From the NCBI RefSeq assembly GCF_004522105.1, contig NZ_SPUJ01000005.1:584485-648484 (forward strand): 64,000 bases of DNA, given 5' to 3'. Position 1 is the first letter of the stretch; the number at the start of each line of letters is the position of its first letter. The stretch comes from Nocardioides sp. 1609. GTDB taxonomy: Bacteria > Actinomycetota > Actinomycetes > Propionibacteriales > Nocardioidaceae. The notes under the pieces were generated by a model. That model did not search any database and was not told the DNA's origin. It saw only the letters and a list, made by a program, of their open reading frames with translations. A program made the position numbers and the translations under genes. Positions 1 through 8,063 of this stretch are shown here, piece after piece.

Positions 1-107
1 CCGGGCACCATGCCCTGGACCCGCTCGTGGTCGGCGGGTCCTGGGCGCTCGGCGGCGCCGCCACCTTCGTCGTGCTCCGCCGAGCCGCACGGGCCCGACG
101 TCGCTGA
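1..107 (+). CDS. C-terminal end of a membrane protein (partial)
   Basis: The frame beginning at base 3 is open from the window edge to a TGA at 105-107. It reads as a hydrophobic stretch (LDPLVVGGSWALGGAATFVVL) of about 20 residues followed by a basic tail rich in Arg, as expected for a last membrane helix with a cytoplasmic end. The body of the gene lies outside the window, so the family cannot be named. Composition and position before the next start support a real gene end, but a chance open frame is possible in this GC-rich DNA. Confidence 0.45.
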   Translation, partial: GHHALDPLVVGGSWALGGAATFVVLRRAARARRR

Positions 108-118
108 CCGCACCGGTC

Positions 119-129
119 ACCCCCTGGGG
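119..129. promoter_or_regulatory. Short palindrome upstream of LuxR-type gene
   Basis: ACCCC-T-GGGGT is a perfect 5+5 palindrome 82 bp before the LuxR-type start at 211. It could be an operator, possibly autoregulatory. Only its symmetry and position are seen; no known consensus was matched. Confidence 0.25.
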
Positions 130-210
130 TAGATCCGCCGGTTCGAGTTGGTGGCCGGGACCGGCGGGGGTCACTCTGGGAGACCACCAGGCTAAGGAGC
201 CCATCACCTC

Positions 211-483
211 TTGATCACCCACCGCACCACCACCGTCGAGGACCTCACGCTTCGTGAGCTCGACGTGATCCGTCTCGTCACGAACGGTAGGTCGAACCAG
301 GAGATCGGCGCCGAGCTGTACCTCGGCATCAACACGATCAAGACCTACATCAGGACCGCCTACCGCAAGATCGGGGTCACGACCCGGGTCCAGGCCGTCC
401 TGTGGGGCGTGCACCAGGGCCTGCTCGAGGGGTACGAGGTCGTCCAGAAGCACGACGCGACGCAGTCCCGCCACGCGAGCTGA
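211..483 (+). CDS. Stand-alone LuxR-type HTH regulator
   Basis: This 90-residue protein is almost entirely a LuxR/GerE DNA-binding domain (about residues 10-75). It shows the family pattern LTxRELDVIRL, the scissor helix SNQEIGAELYLGINTIKTYI and the closing YRKIGV. There is no receiver, PAS or ligand domain, so it resembles the C-terminal half of a NarL-family regulator used alone. The TTG start is supported by AAGGAG at 194-199, 11 nt upstream. A strong hairpin follows the stop. The neighbouring serine hydrolase is convergent, so no operon partner is visible. Target genes cannot be inferred; a monocistronic transcription factor is the safest call. Confidence 0.85.
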   Translation: MITHRTTTVEDLTLRELDVIRLVTNGRSNQEIGAELYLGINTIKTYIRTAYRKIGVTTRVQAVLWGVHQGLLEGYEVVQKHDATQSRHAS

Positions 484-504
484 CGCCAGGCTGGCCCGTC
501 GGGA

Positions 505-554
505 AACCGCGCCCCGTGTTCGCTTGGGGGGACGAGTGAACACGGGACGCGGTT
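505..554. terminator. Bidirectional hairpin terminator
   Basis: A 17-bp inverted repeat (505-521 with 538-554, one mismatch, 16-nt loop) lies between the convergent LuxR-type gene and the serine hydrolase gene. There is no long U tract, as is common in high-GC actinobacteria. It can serve both strands. Confidence 0.7.
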
Positions 555-654
555 GGGACGAGTGTGGTCGGACCCGTGGACCCGCGGCTCACCCGGTGGT
601 GGAGATCGCCGGACCGGTCGCGCGGCCCGGACCGACGGGCGGGCCGTCGTCAGG

Positions 655-1875
655 TCACCCGGTGGCGCAGATCGCGGTGTCGACGGCGCCGCTGACGTGG
701 CTGACCTGCTCGAGGGAGGTGGGCAGGCCGGTGACGGTGACGACGGCCCACCTGCCGTCGTCGGTGACGAGGTTGCGGGTCTCGAATCCCTGGATGTCGC
801 CGCCGTGGCCCCAACCGACGGCTCCGCACCCGGTGCGGTGGCGGGCCAGCCCGAGGCCGTAGCGCCAGCCGGGGTCGGCGTCGAAGCGAGGTGCGGCGAC
901 GGTGTCACGCATCTCGGTGAGCTCGGCGGGAGCCAGCAGCCTCCCACCGAGGAGGCCCGCCATGAACCTCCCGAGGTCCCTCGGGGTGGAGACGAGCTGA
1001 CCGGCGGCCCAGCCCAGGGAGGGGTCGAGGCGGGTGAGGTCCTGCCAGGGGGCGCCGGGGGCATCGGCGAGGTAGCCGTGGGGGTGGCGGCCGCGGATGC
1101 CCTGTTCCCCGAGCCGCGGCCAGTAGGTGTCGTGCAGCCCGAGCGGCTCGACGACACGCCGGGTGATGAGCTCGCCGATCGGGCGACCGGTGACGCGCTG
1201 GGCGAGGAGACCGAGAGCGACGTAGTTGGTGTTGCTGTACTCCCACGTGACTCCCGGCCGGGAGTGGCGGCGTTCGGCCAGGGCGGCGTCGAGGAGCTCG
1301 TGGGGCTCGAAGTGGGTGTGGGCGACGTCGGCGAGGGAGCCGCCGGCGTCCAGGACGATGGTGTCGTAGTCCGGGAGCCCGCTGGTCTGCTGGAGCAGCA
1401 TGCGGACGGTGATCCTGCGTCCGTCGTTGCCGTGGCCGCGGATCAAGCCCGGGAGGTAGGTCTCGACGGGTGCGTCGAGGTCGACGAGCCCCTTGCCGAC
1501 GAGCTGGAGGACGACGGTGGCGGTGAACATCTTGGTGTTGCTGGCGATGCGCACGCGGCCACCACGGGGGACGGGTGCGCCGGTGGCGAGGTTGCCGACG
1601 CCGGCGGTGTAGGTGCGGACCTCACCGCTGCGGTCGCGCACCGCGGCCGTGGCGCCCGGGAAGCCGTCCTTCTCCACCAGCTGGTCGAGGGCCCGCTGGA
1701 CCGGGTCGCGGACACGACCCGACGCCTGGGGCGGTGCAGGGTCGGCGGCAGCAACGACGGTGGCCGCTGCCTGGGCGGGTGTCGCCCGGGCTGGTGGTGC
1801 CGGGGTGGCCGACACCGTGGTGAGGGCCGTGGCGGTGAGGGCCAGGCTGGTGAGGGCGGTACGGACGTGGCGCAT
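655..1875 (-). CDS. Secreted serine hydrolase, beta-lactamase class C / DD-peptidase fold
   Basis: This 406-residue protein has an N-terminal Sec signal (residues 1 to about 30) and the three serine-hydrolase motifs: S112-N-T-K115 (SxxK, nucleophile and base), Y213-S-N215 (YxN) and H357-G-G359 (third motif). The family contains D-alanyl-D-alanine carboxypeptidases, esterases and class C beta-lactamases; sequence alone does not decide which. AGGAG lies 7 nt before the ATG. It starts only 27 bp after the FtsX-type permease, so it is probably the last gene of the ABC transporter operon under the adjacent two-component system. That fits a cell-wall or antibiotic stress role, which is inference. 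Confidence 0.88.
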   Translation of the reverse strand: MRHVRTALTSLALTATALTTVSATPAPPARATPAQAAATVVAAADPAPPQASGRVRDPVQRALDQLVEKDGFPGATAAVRDRSGEVRTYTAGVGNLATGAPVPRGGRVRIASNTKMFTATVVLQLVGKGLVDLDAPVETYLPGLIRGHGNDGRRITVRMLLQQTSGLPDYDTIVLDAGGSLADVAHTHFEPHELLDAALAERRHSRPGVTWEYSNTNYVALGLLAQRVTGRPIGELITRRVVEPLGLHDTYWPRLGEQGIRGRHPHGYLADAPGAPWQDLTRLDPSLGWAAGQLVSTPRDLGRFMAGLLGGRLLAPAELTEMRDTVAAPRFDADPGWRYGLGLARHRTGCGAVGWGHGGDIQGFETRNLVTDDGRWAVVTVTGLPTSLEQVSHVSGAVDTAICATG

Positions 1876-1902
1876 GGTCGGTCTCCTGGTGGGTGCGGGT
1901 GG

Positions 1903-3867
1903 TCAACGGGCGACGCTGGTCGCGGCGCGCACGGTGCGGGTGGCGGTGAGGACGGTGGCGGCGACGGTGAGGCCGACGACCAGGGCGCTGAGAACGGCGT
2001 AGGTCGGGAGGTCGACGACGGGGACACCGGCTCCCAGGAGTCCGGCGCTGACGCCGACGACGGCGGGCAGGACGGCGGCGGTGCCGATGGCCCAGGCCAC
2101 CAGGCCCGTGATCACCGCCTCGACCCCGGTCATGGCCAGGAGCTGGCGTGCTGTCGCTCCGCTGCGGTTCAGCAGGCGCAGCTCGACGCGCCGGCCGGCG
2201 GTGAGGAGGACCAGGGCGTTGAGGGCGCCGAGACCGACGAACACCAGCAGGGCGAGCGTGAGCAGCGTCGAGAGGTGCTGGGCCGAGGCCTCCGCACTGC
2301 TCACCGAGGCGACGTAGTCGTCGGTGCGCATCGTGTCGACCCCGCCCACCGAGGCGGCGTCGCCCCACGTGCTCGAGGCGTTCGGCGCGACGAGACCCGA
2401 GGCGTCGACGTCGGCCTCGGTGTCGACGAGGGCGAGGTGGACGGCGGGGGTCACGCCGTGCTCGCGGAGGGTCTGCGGGGAGACCAGCTGGCCACCGACC
2501 CCGAGGCCGCGGTCGTAGACAGCCACCACCTCCAGCGCGACCTCGGTGCCGACGAGGCGGACGTGGAGCGTGTCGCCGACGCCGCGGCCGGTCTCGAAGG
2601 CGGTGTCGGAGCTGACGGCGACCGTGTCGGCGGCGCGCAGCGCACCCAGGGCGCCGTCGGTGACGTCGGGGTCGAACACGGCGGGGTCGACGTCGGGCTC
2701 GACGGCTCGCACGGTGGTGGTCTCCCAGACCAGGCTGTCGGGGAGGTCGGTCGCGTCGTCGGTGCGCACCTGGGCCGGTGCGTCGGCCAGGGGGACCACG
2801 CCGGTGACGCCGGGTGCCGCGGACAGGACGGCGAGGTCGGCCGGGGTCAGGCCGGCGGCGGACGTCGCGACGAGGTCGGTGCCCAGGGCTGCAGCGAGCT
2901 GCTCGGTCGCGGCCTGCTGCACGGTCCGGTCGACCGTGCTCTGGGTGGTACCGACCGCGATCACCAGGGCCAGCGGGATCACCACCGTGGTGAGGCGTCG
3001 CGAGAAGCCACGCAGGTTGCCGAGCGCCAGGCGGGTGGGGGCGCCGGACCGGGCCGAGGCGACCCGGGCGGCGCGTCCGAAGGTCCACTCGACCAGGACC
3101 GGTCCGGCCAGGGCCGCGGCGCCGATGAGCAGGAACGCCGACGTGGCGGCGAGGGCGCCACCGACGGTGCCGGGCACGACCAGCGGGGTGCCCGCCGCGA
3201 CCAGGCCGGCGACGGCGGTGAGGACCGCGGCGGCACGGCGCACGGCGCCGATCGGGGCGGACTCGGCCGCGCTCTCCGCGATCGCAGCGGTGGGGGCGGC
3301 CCGGACGGTCTCGCGGGCGGCGAGCAGGCCGGCCAGCATCGCCGTCGGCACCACCAGCACGGCCGCGCCGAGGAACGGGAACGGAGACAGGGTCGAGGTG
3401 AAGTCGGCGCCGACCACCCCGGCGTCCCGCAGCACCGGGTCGAAGAGGCGGGTCACGAGCAGTCCCGGGACCGCCCCCACCGGTACGGCGACCACACTCA
3501 GGAGCAGCAGCTCGGTCGCGACCAGACGTCGTACCTGACGCCGGGTCGCCCCGACGGCCCGCAGCAGGGCGAACTCGCGGCGGCGGCGGCGCAGCGCCAG
3601 GGTGGTGGTGGCGGCGACCACGATGACCACCAGGACCAGTGCGGTCCCGGCGAACGACGACGCGAGCGCCACCAGCATGCTGCCGCCGCCGGCGGGCTCA
3701 CGGAGCCCGGACTCCAGCAGCGCGCCGGTCAGGGTGGTCAGCATCGACGCCAGGGCCAGGACGAGGCCGGTCCCGACCGCTCCGGACCAGCTGGCTCGTG
3801 CGCCGGTGACGGCCAGGTGGCCCAGGGTGCGCGACGCGGGCGCGGGGCGCGCCGTCAGGGCACTCAT
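1903..3867 (-). CDS. ABC transporter permease, FtsX/MacB type with two FtsX domains
   Basis: At 654 residues this is the long actinobacterial form of the FtsX-like permease. It has a first helix near residues 30-50, a large extracytoplasmic segment, and two FtsX membrane blocks of about four helices each (around 75-320 and 500-650). The ATG at 3865-3867 overlaps the stop of the ATPase gene (ATGA), so the two are translationally coupled. Such transporters usually act on lipoproteins or on membrane-active peptides, or serve as mechanotransmitters, rather than importing nutrients. The substrate is not shown by sequence. The linked two-component system suggests an inducible envelope-defence role. 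Confidence 0.9.
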   Translation of the reverse strand: MSALTARPAPASRTLGHLAVTGARASWSGAVGTGLVLALASMLTTLTGALLESGLREPAGGGSMLVALASSFAGTALVLVVIVVAATTTLALRRRRREFALLRAVGATRRQVRRLVATELLLLSVVAVPVGAVPGLLVTRLFDPVLRDAGVVGADFTSTLSPFPFLGAAVLVVPTAMLAGLLAARETVRAAPTAAIAESAAESAPIGAVRRAAAVLTAVAGLVAAGTPLVVPGTVGGALAATSAFLLIGAAALAGPVLVEWTFGRAARVASARSGAPTRLALGNLRGFSRRLTTVVIPLALVIAVGTTQSTVDRTVQQAATEQLAAALGTDLVATSAAGLTPADLAVLSAAPGVTGVVPLADAPAQVRTDDATDLPDSLVWETTTVRAVEPDVDPAVFDPDVTDGALGALRAADTVAVSSDTAFETGRGVGDTLHVRLVGTEVALEVVAVYDRGLGVGGQLVSPQTLREHGVTPAVHLALVDTEADVDASGLVAPNASSTWGDAASVGGVDTMRTDDYVASVSSAEASAQHLSTLLTLALLVFVGLGALNALVLLTAGRRVELRLLNRSGATARQLLAMTGVEAVITGLVAWAIGTAAVLPAVVGVSAGLLGAGVPVVDLPTYAVLSALVVGLTVAATVLTATRTVRAATSVAR

Positions 3868-4625
3868 CGGCCGGCCGCGAGCACGCGGGCGGTGACCTCG
3901 TCGGCCCTCGGCGTCTCGAGGGTGTCGACCAGCAGACCGTCGGACAGGACGAGCACCTGCTCGGCCGCCGCCGCGACCCGGCTGTCGTGGGTGACGATGA
4001 CGACCGTCTGACCGAGGTCGCGGGCGGTGTCGCGGAGCAGCCCCAGGACCGCGGCGCCGGTGGCGGAGTCCAGGGCTCCGGTCGGCTCGTCGGCGAACAC
4101 CACGGTCGGTCGGGTGATGAGCGCGCGAGCGATGGCCACGCGCTGGGCCTGACCGCCCGAGAGCTCGCCGGGCAGCCGGTCGAGCAAGGCGCGGAGGTCC
4201 ATCCGCTCGACCAGGTGCGCCGCCCAGTCGGGGTCGGCTCCGCGCCCGGCGAGGATCAGCGGCAGCTCGATGTTGTCGCGGACGCTGAGGTGCCCGACGA
4301 GGTTGTAGGCCTGGAAGACGAACCCGATGTGGTCGCGACGGAAGCGGGTCAGGTCGTCGTCGGAGAGGGCGCTGATGTCGTGGCCGCCGATCACGACGGC
4401 TCCGCGGGTCGGCCGGTCGAGGCCGGCGGCGCAGTGCAGCAGCGTCGACTTGCCGGAGCCGGACTGGCCGACGACGGCGGTGAGCGACCCGGCCTGCAGG
4501 CTCAGCGAGACGCCCCGCAGGGCGGCGGTCACCGCGGCCCCGTTGCGGTAGGTCTTGTGGACGTCGTGCAGGGCGACTGCGGTGCCGGTCAGGGGTGTGG
4601 TGGGCACCGGGTTCGTGACGGTCAC
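3864..4625 (-). CDS. ABC transporter ATPase, LolD/MacB type
   Basis: The 253-residue ATPase carries Walker A GQSGSGKST (53-61), a Q loop at VFQAYN, the signature LSGGQ (155-159) and Walker B VVFADEP (about 175-181). It belongs to the group that pairs with FtsX-like permeases. The open frame continues 61 codons upstream. The GTG at 4625 is preferred because GAGGAG stands just before it and the domain begins soon after. Upstream at 4688-4732 is a hairpin with repeated TGCAA half-sites, a likely control region. It is the first gene of the ATPase-permease-serine hydrolase operon. Confidence 0.93.
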   Translation of the reverse strand: MTVTNPVPTTPLTGTAVALHDVHKTYRNGAAVTAALRGVSLSLQAGSLTAVVGQSGSGKSTLLHCAAGLDRPTRGAVVIGGHDISALSDDDLTRFRRDHIGFVFQAYNLVGHLSVRDNIELPLILAGRGADPDWAAHLVERMDLRALLDRLPGELSGGQAQRVAIARALITRPTVVFADEPTGALDSATGAAVLGLLRDTARDLGQTVVIVTHDSRVAAAAEQVLVLSDGLLVDTLETPRADEVTARVLAAGR

Positions 4626-4687
4626 GGGGGCTCCTCGGTCGGGTGGTTGGTCACCGACAACGCTAGGAACGTCGAGCCCTCCCCACG

Positions 4688-4732
4688 AGCCGCGCAGGAT
4701 GCAACTGCGCGGCTTGCACCTTTCGATGCAAC
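4688..4732. promoter_or_regulatory. Hairpin plus TGCAA/TTGCA half-sites upstream of the ABC operon
   Basis: A perfect 10-bp inverted repeat (4688-4697 with 4705-4714) encloses a 7-nt loop GATGCAA. TGCAA (4700-4704), TTGCA (4714-4718) and TGCAA (4727-4731) follow as alternating half-sites spaced 9 and 8 bp apart, with GATGCAAC repeated at 4698 and 4725. It lies between the response regulator stop (4769) and the ATPase start (4625). It may be the binding site of that regulator, the terminator of its operon, or both. Confidence 0.55.
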
Positions 4733-4768
4733 GCCGCCGCGAGGGCTCCGCGGAGGCCGCGTCCCGGC

Positions 4769-5467
4769 TCAGTGGTCGGTCTTGACCAGACCGTTCTGGT
4801 AGGCCCACACCACGGCCTGCAGCCGCGACTTGACCCCGAGCTTGGGCAGCATCCGAGCGAGGTGTGACTTGATGGTCGACACCTCGAGCACGAGCGCCCG
4901 GGCGATGTCGTCGTTCGACATCCCCTCGGCGAGCAGCAGCAGGATGTCGAGCTCACGCGGGGTCAACAGGTCGGTGGCGCGAGCCGCGACCACGGGCTGG
5001 GTCTGCCGGCGGGTGACCATCTCCTGCAGGACGCGACGGGTCAGCGAGTTGGCGAGCATGCCGTGGCCCGTCGCGACGGCGCGGACCGCGTCGACGACGA
5101 CCTCGGGCTCGGCGTCCTTGAGGAGGAACCCTGAAGCGCCGGCCTCGAGCGCCCCGAAGAGGTACTCGTCGATGTCGAACGTGGTGATGACGAGCACCGG
5201 TACCGGGTCGGCCACGTCGGGGCCGCACAGCTCGGCGGTGGCCGTGATGCCGTCGGTGCCGGGCATCCGGATGTCCATGCACACGACGTCCGCCCCGAGG
5301 GAGCGGGCTGCGTCGACGGCTGCGCGACCATCACTCACGGCGGCGACCACCTCGAGGTCCGGCTCGGCGCCGATCATCGTGGCCAGTCCGGCCCGGACGA
5401 GCGGCTGGTCGTCGGCGATGACGACCCGGAGGACGCCCGCCGCTGTCGTTCCGGACGATCCACTCAC
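4769..5467 (-). CDS. NarL/LuxR-family response regulator
   Basis: This 232-residue regulator has a receiver domain (about 13-130) with acidic pocket D19-D20, phospho-acceptor D65 in CMDIRMPG and the switch Thr/Lys region (ITT...LLKD). A LuxR-type HTH occupies about 165-225 (LTPRELDILLLLAEG...STIKSHLARM). The GTG start overlaps the kinase stop by two bases; the open frame upstream of it is out-of-frame kinase coding sequence. The cognate kinase is immediately upstream. Its likely target is the adjacent ABC/serine hydrolase operon, by neighbourhood and the repeated half-sites between them. Confidence 0.93.
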   Translation of the reverse strand: MSGSSGTTAAGVLRVVIADDQPLVRAGLATMIGAEPDLEVVAAVSDGRAAVDAARSLGADVVCMDIRMPGTDGITATAELCGPDVADPVPVLVITTFDIDEYLFGALEAGASGFLLKDAEPEVVVDAVRAVATGHGMLANSLTRRVLQEMVTRRQTQPVVAARATDLLTPRELDILLLLAEGMSNDDIARALVLEVSTIKSHLARMLPKLGVKSRLQAVVWAYQNGLVKTDH

Positions 5468-6717
5468 GGTTGCTCCTGGGAGGACGACGTCGGCACGACC
5501 AGGGAGACGAGGAACCCGCCGTCCGGTGTCGGGCCGGTGGTGAGGCGGGCGTCGGTGAGCTCGGCCCGCTCCCGCATCCCGACGATCCCGAAGCCGCCGC
5601 CCGTGCTCGCCAGCGGCCCCGGGTCGGGTGAGGGCGGCGCGCCGTTGCGCACGGTGACGACGACCTGGTCGGGGTCGTGGGCGTCGACGCCGACCTCGCA
5701 GCGTGCGCCCGGTGCGTGCCGGGCGGCGTTGGCCAGCGACTCCTGGACGGTGCGGTACGCCGCGAGCTGGGCCAGCGGCCCGACGTCGAGGTCGCCGAGC
5801 CGGTCGGTGTCGGTGCCGTGGACGGACAGGGCGACCTCGCGACCGGCGTCCCGGGCCCCCTCCACCAGGCCCGGGATGCTGCCGAGGGTCTCCGGCTCGA
5901 CGCTGCGGACGTCGGCGCCGGGCTCGTCGTCGCGGAGCAGCGCCACGAGGTTGCGGAGATCCTTGAGCATCGCGGTGCTCTGGTGGCGGACCTGGCGCAC
6001 CGCGACCTTCGCGCCCTCGGGGTCGGTGTCGATCTGGCGGTCCAGCGCAGCGGTCATCACCGCGATCCCGGACAGGTGGTGGGCGGCGATGTCGTGCAGC
6101 TCGCGGGCCATCGCGGTCCGCTGCCGTGCCACCGCAGCCTGGGTCAGGGCGGCCTGCTCCCCGGCGACGGCTCGGAGCCGGTCGGCGCGAGCGGTGACGG
6201 TCTCGCGGCGCGTCGCGACGACGACACCGACGACCGCCGCCAGCACCACCGTGGACACGCCCTGCACGACGGCGACCCCCGCGGAGCCGGGGGAGAGGCC
6301 CTCGCCCCGGACCGCGCGGACCCCTTCGCCGACCGCGAGGAGGAACGCGCTGACCGCGAGGACGGGGAGCGGACGCGGCCACGGGCGCTCGACCACCACG
6401 AGGTACACCGCGACGAGCACCGCGACCGTCATCGTCCCGGTGGCGGCGCCCAGCCCGGCCCCGGCAGCCAACGGCACCACCACCGACACCAGGACGAGCG
6501 CCCGCTCCGGGGTCAGGGCCCGCCACCGCAGCACCAGCGCCTGGACGGTGACGCCGACGAACCCGACCGACCAGGCCCACCAGCCGAGCTCGGACCCGCT
6601 CGGCACCTCGGCCGGTGCGACGTCGGCGAGGACCACCACGGCACTCAGGAGGGCGACAGCGAGGACCCAACCGCCCAGCACGACAGCCCGTGCGCGTGCG
6701 GGGCGTTCCGGGTCCAC
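5464..6717 (-). CDS. NarL-type sensor histidine kinase (HisKA_3)
   Basis: The 417-residue kinase has about five to six membrane helices in residues 11-168 with short loops and no large sensor domain. It then has a HisKA_3 dimerisation helix with H208 in ARELHDIAAHH and an HATPase_c domain to the end (N-box near TVQESLANAARHA, G-box GGGFGIVGMRER). The compact membrane sensor resembles intramembrane-sensing kinases that watch lipids or cell-wall antibiotics. The GTG start lies six bases after a TAGTGT -10 element, so the transcript is probably leaderless. It is translationally coupled to the response regulator downstream. Confidence 0.92.
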   Translation of the reverse strand: MDPERPARARAVVLGGWVLAVALLSAVVVLADVAPAEVPSGSELGWWAWSVGFVGVTVQALVLRWRALTPERALVLVSVVVPLAAGAGLGAATGTMTVAVLVAVYLVVVERPWPRPLPVLAVSAFLLAVGEGVRAVRGEGLSPGSAGVAVVQGVSTVVLAAVVGVVVATRRETVTARADRLRAVAGEQAALTQAAVARQRTAMARELHDIAAHHLSGIAVMTAALDRQIDTDPEGAKVAVRQVRHQSTAMLKDLRNLVALLRDDEPGADVRSVEPETLGSIPGLVEGARDAGREVALSVHGTDTDRLGDLDVGPLAQLAAYRTVQESLANAARHAPGARCEVGVDAHDPDQVVVTVRNGAPPSPDPGPLASTGGGFGIVGMRERAELTDARLTTGPTPDGGFLVSLVVPTSSSQEQP

Positions 6718-6723
6718 GCCGCG

Positions 6724-6729
6724 ACACTA
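6724..6729 (-). promoter_or_regulatory. -10 element of leaderless sensor-kinase transcript
   Basis: TAGTGT on the minus strand with a 6-nt spacer to the GTG at 6717 and no Shine-Dalgarno. The distance predicts transcription starting at the start codon. Confidence 0.5.
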
Positions 6730-6845
6730 CTGGCACCGGATGCTGCGCGGCCCGCTGCAACGGCGACGGGTCGGGCTCCGACCAACCGGTTGGCCGGACG
6801 ACAAGTGGGTACCGGGCGACACCAACGACAGGTCCGGAGGCTCAC

Positions 6846-8063
6846 GTGACGACGACGTCCGACCGACGCGCGGCGGCGACCTCGCCCACGGGGATCGTGA
6901 CCCGCCTCCGGGTGGAGCGGACGCAGCGCGACCCGGCCGGCGCCCCGCCCTCGGTGCACCTGTACACGCCGTCGGCGGACCCGTCGGGGATGGGCGCGCA
7001 CATGCGCTGCCTGGCCGAGGAGTACGTGCGCGCGGGGCGACGCGTCACGTTGATGTACTGGCCCACGGTCAACGCGGAGCGGACGTTCGCGCCGGCCGAG
7101 GAGCTCGGCGTGCGGCTGGCACGCACCCGCCACCCCCGGGACCCCGAGTTCGCCGCCGGCATCGTCGAGGACCTGCGCCGCGACCCGAGCGACGTCTTCC
7201 ACCTCCACGTGGGCACCGGTCGCGAGAACTTCGACGGCGCGCGGGCGGCCGCGGCAGCGGGGGTGCCGGCCATCGTGCAGACGCTGCACCTGCCGTGGCT
7301 GATCCGGGACCACCGCAAGCGGGCCTCGGCGCTCACCGCGCTCGAGACGGTCGACCGCGTCATCACGGTGTCACGGCGTCAGCGGGCGACGTACGAGGAC
7401 ATCGGTGTGCCCGCCGAGCGCGTGGTGACGGTGCCGAACGGCGTGCGTGCTCGCGCCTCGTCGCCGGGTCGTGCGGCGGCGCGGCGCGAGCTCGGTCTCG
7501 CACCCGGCCGGCCCGTGGTGATGACGGTCGGCCGGCTCACGGTGATGAAGGGCCATCGCTACCTGGTCGACGCGGTTCCCCAGCTCCTGCAGCGCTTCCC
7601 CGACCTCGTCGTCGTGGTGCTCGGCGAGGGCCACCTGCGCCGGGTCCTCGTGGACCGCGCCGAGCAGCTCGGGGTGGCGCACGCCGTCCGGTTCGTGGGT
7701 CACCGCCACGACGCCCGCGGACTGCTCGACGCCGCCGACGTGTTCGTGCTGCCGTCGCGTCACGAGGGCATGCCGCTCGCGGCCATGGAGGCGATGGACG
7801 CGGGCCTGCCCGTCGTCGGGACCCGGGTCATCGGCACCTCGGAGGTCGTCGAGGACGGCGTCACCGGTCGCCTGGTCCCCCCAGCCCGTCCGGGCCCGTT
7901 GGCCGAGGCTCTCGAGGAGCTGCTGGATGATCCGGTCCTGCGCCGGCGGATGGCGGTCGCCGGTCGCCATCGCTACGAGCAGCGGTTCACCGCCGCCCGC
8001 ATGGCCGCGGCCACCGCCGCCGTCTACGACGACGTGCTCGCCCGGGCGACGGTGGCCCGGTGA
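6846..8063 (+). CDS. GT4-family glycosyltransferase
   Basis: This 405-residue GT-B enzyme has a short N-terminal extension, a first Rossmann half with the acceptor-side SADPSGMGAHM loop, and a C-terminal nucleotide-sugar domain starting near VVMTVGRLTVMKGH. The retaining-GT4 signature E-x7-E is present in HEGMPLAAMEAMDAG. It probably moves a sugar from an NDP- or GDP-donor to an unknown acceptor. GGAGG at 6836-6840 fixes the GTG start; the frame is open upstream inside the divergent kinase promoter. Its stop overlaps the start of the next gene (GTGA), so it heads a coupled group of oxidoreductases. Confidence 0.9.
   Translation: MTTTSDRRAAATSPTGIVTRLRVERTQRDPAGAPPSVHLYTPSADPSGMGAHMRCLAEEYVRAGRRVTLMYWPTVNAERTFAPAEELGVRLARTRHPRDPEFAAGIVEDLRRDPSDVFHLHVGTGRENFDGARAAAAAGVPAIVQTLHLPWLIRDHRKRASALTALETVDRVITVSRRQRATYEDIGVPAERVVTVPNGVRARASSPGRAAARRELGLAPGRPVVMTVGRLTVMKGHRYLVDAVPQLLQRFPDLVVVVLGEGHLRRVLVDRAEQLGVAHAVRFVGHRHDARGLLDAADVFVLPSRHEGMPLAAMEAMDAGLPVVGTRVIGTSEVVEDGVTGRLVPPARPGPLAEALEELLDDPVLRRRMAVAGRHRYEQRFTAARMAAATAAVYDDVLARATVAR

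Noticed and set aside
553..4011. Open frame of 1152 codons on the plus strand
   Set aside because: It is antisense to the serine hydrolase and the permease, which have clear motifs. Its protein is low-complexity Gly/Asp/Arg, as expected from GC-rich antisense frames.
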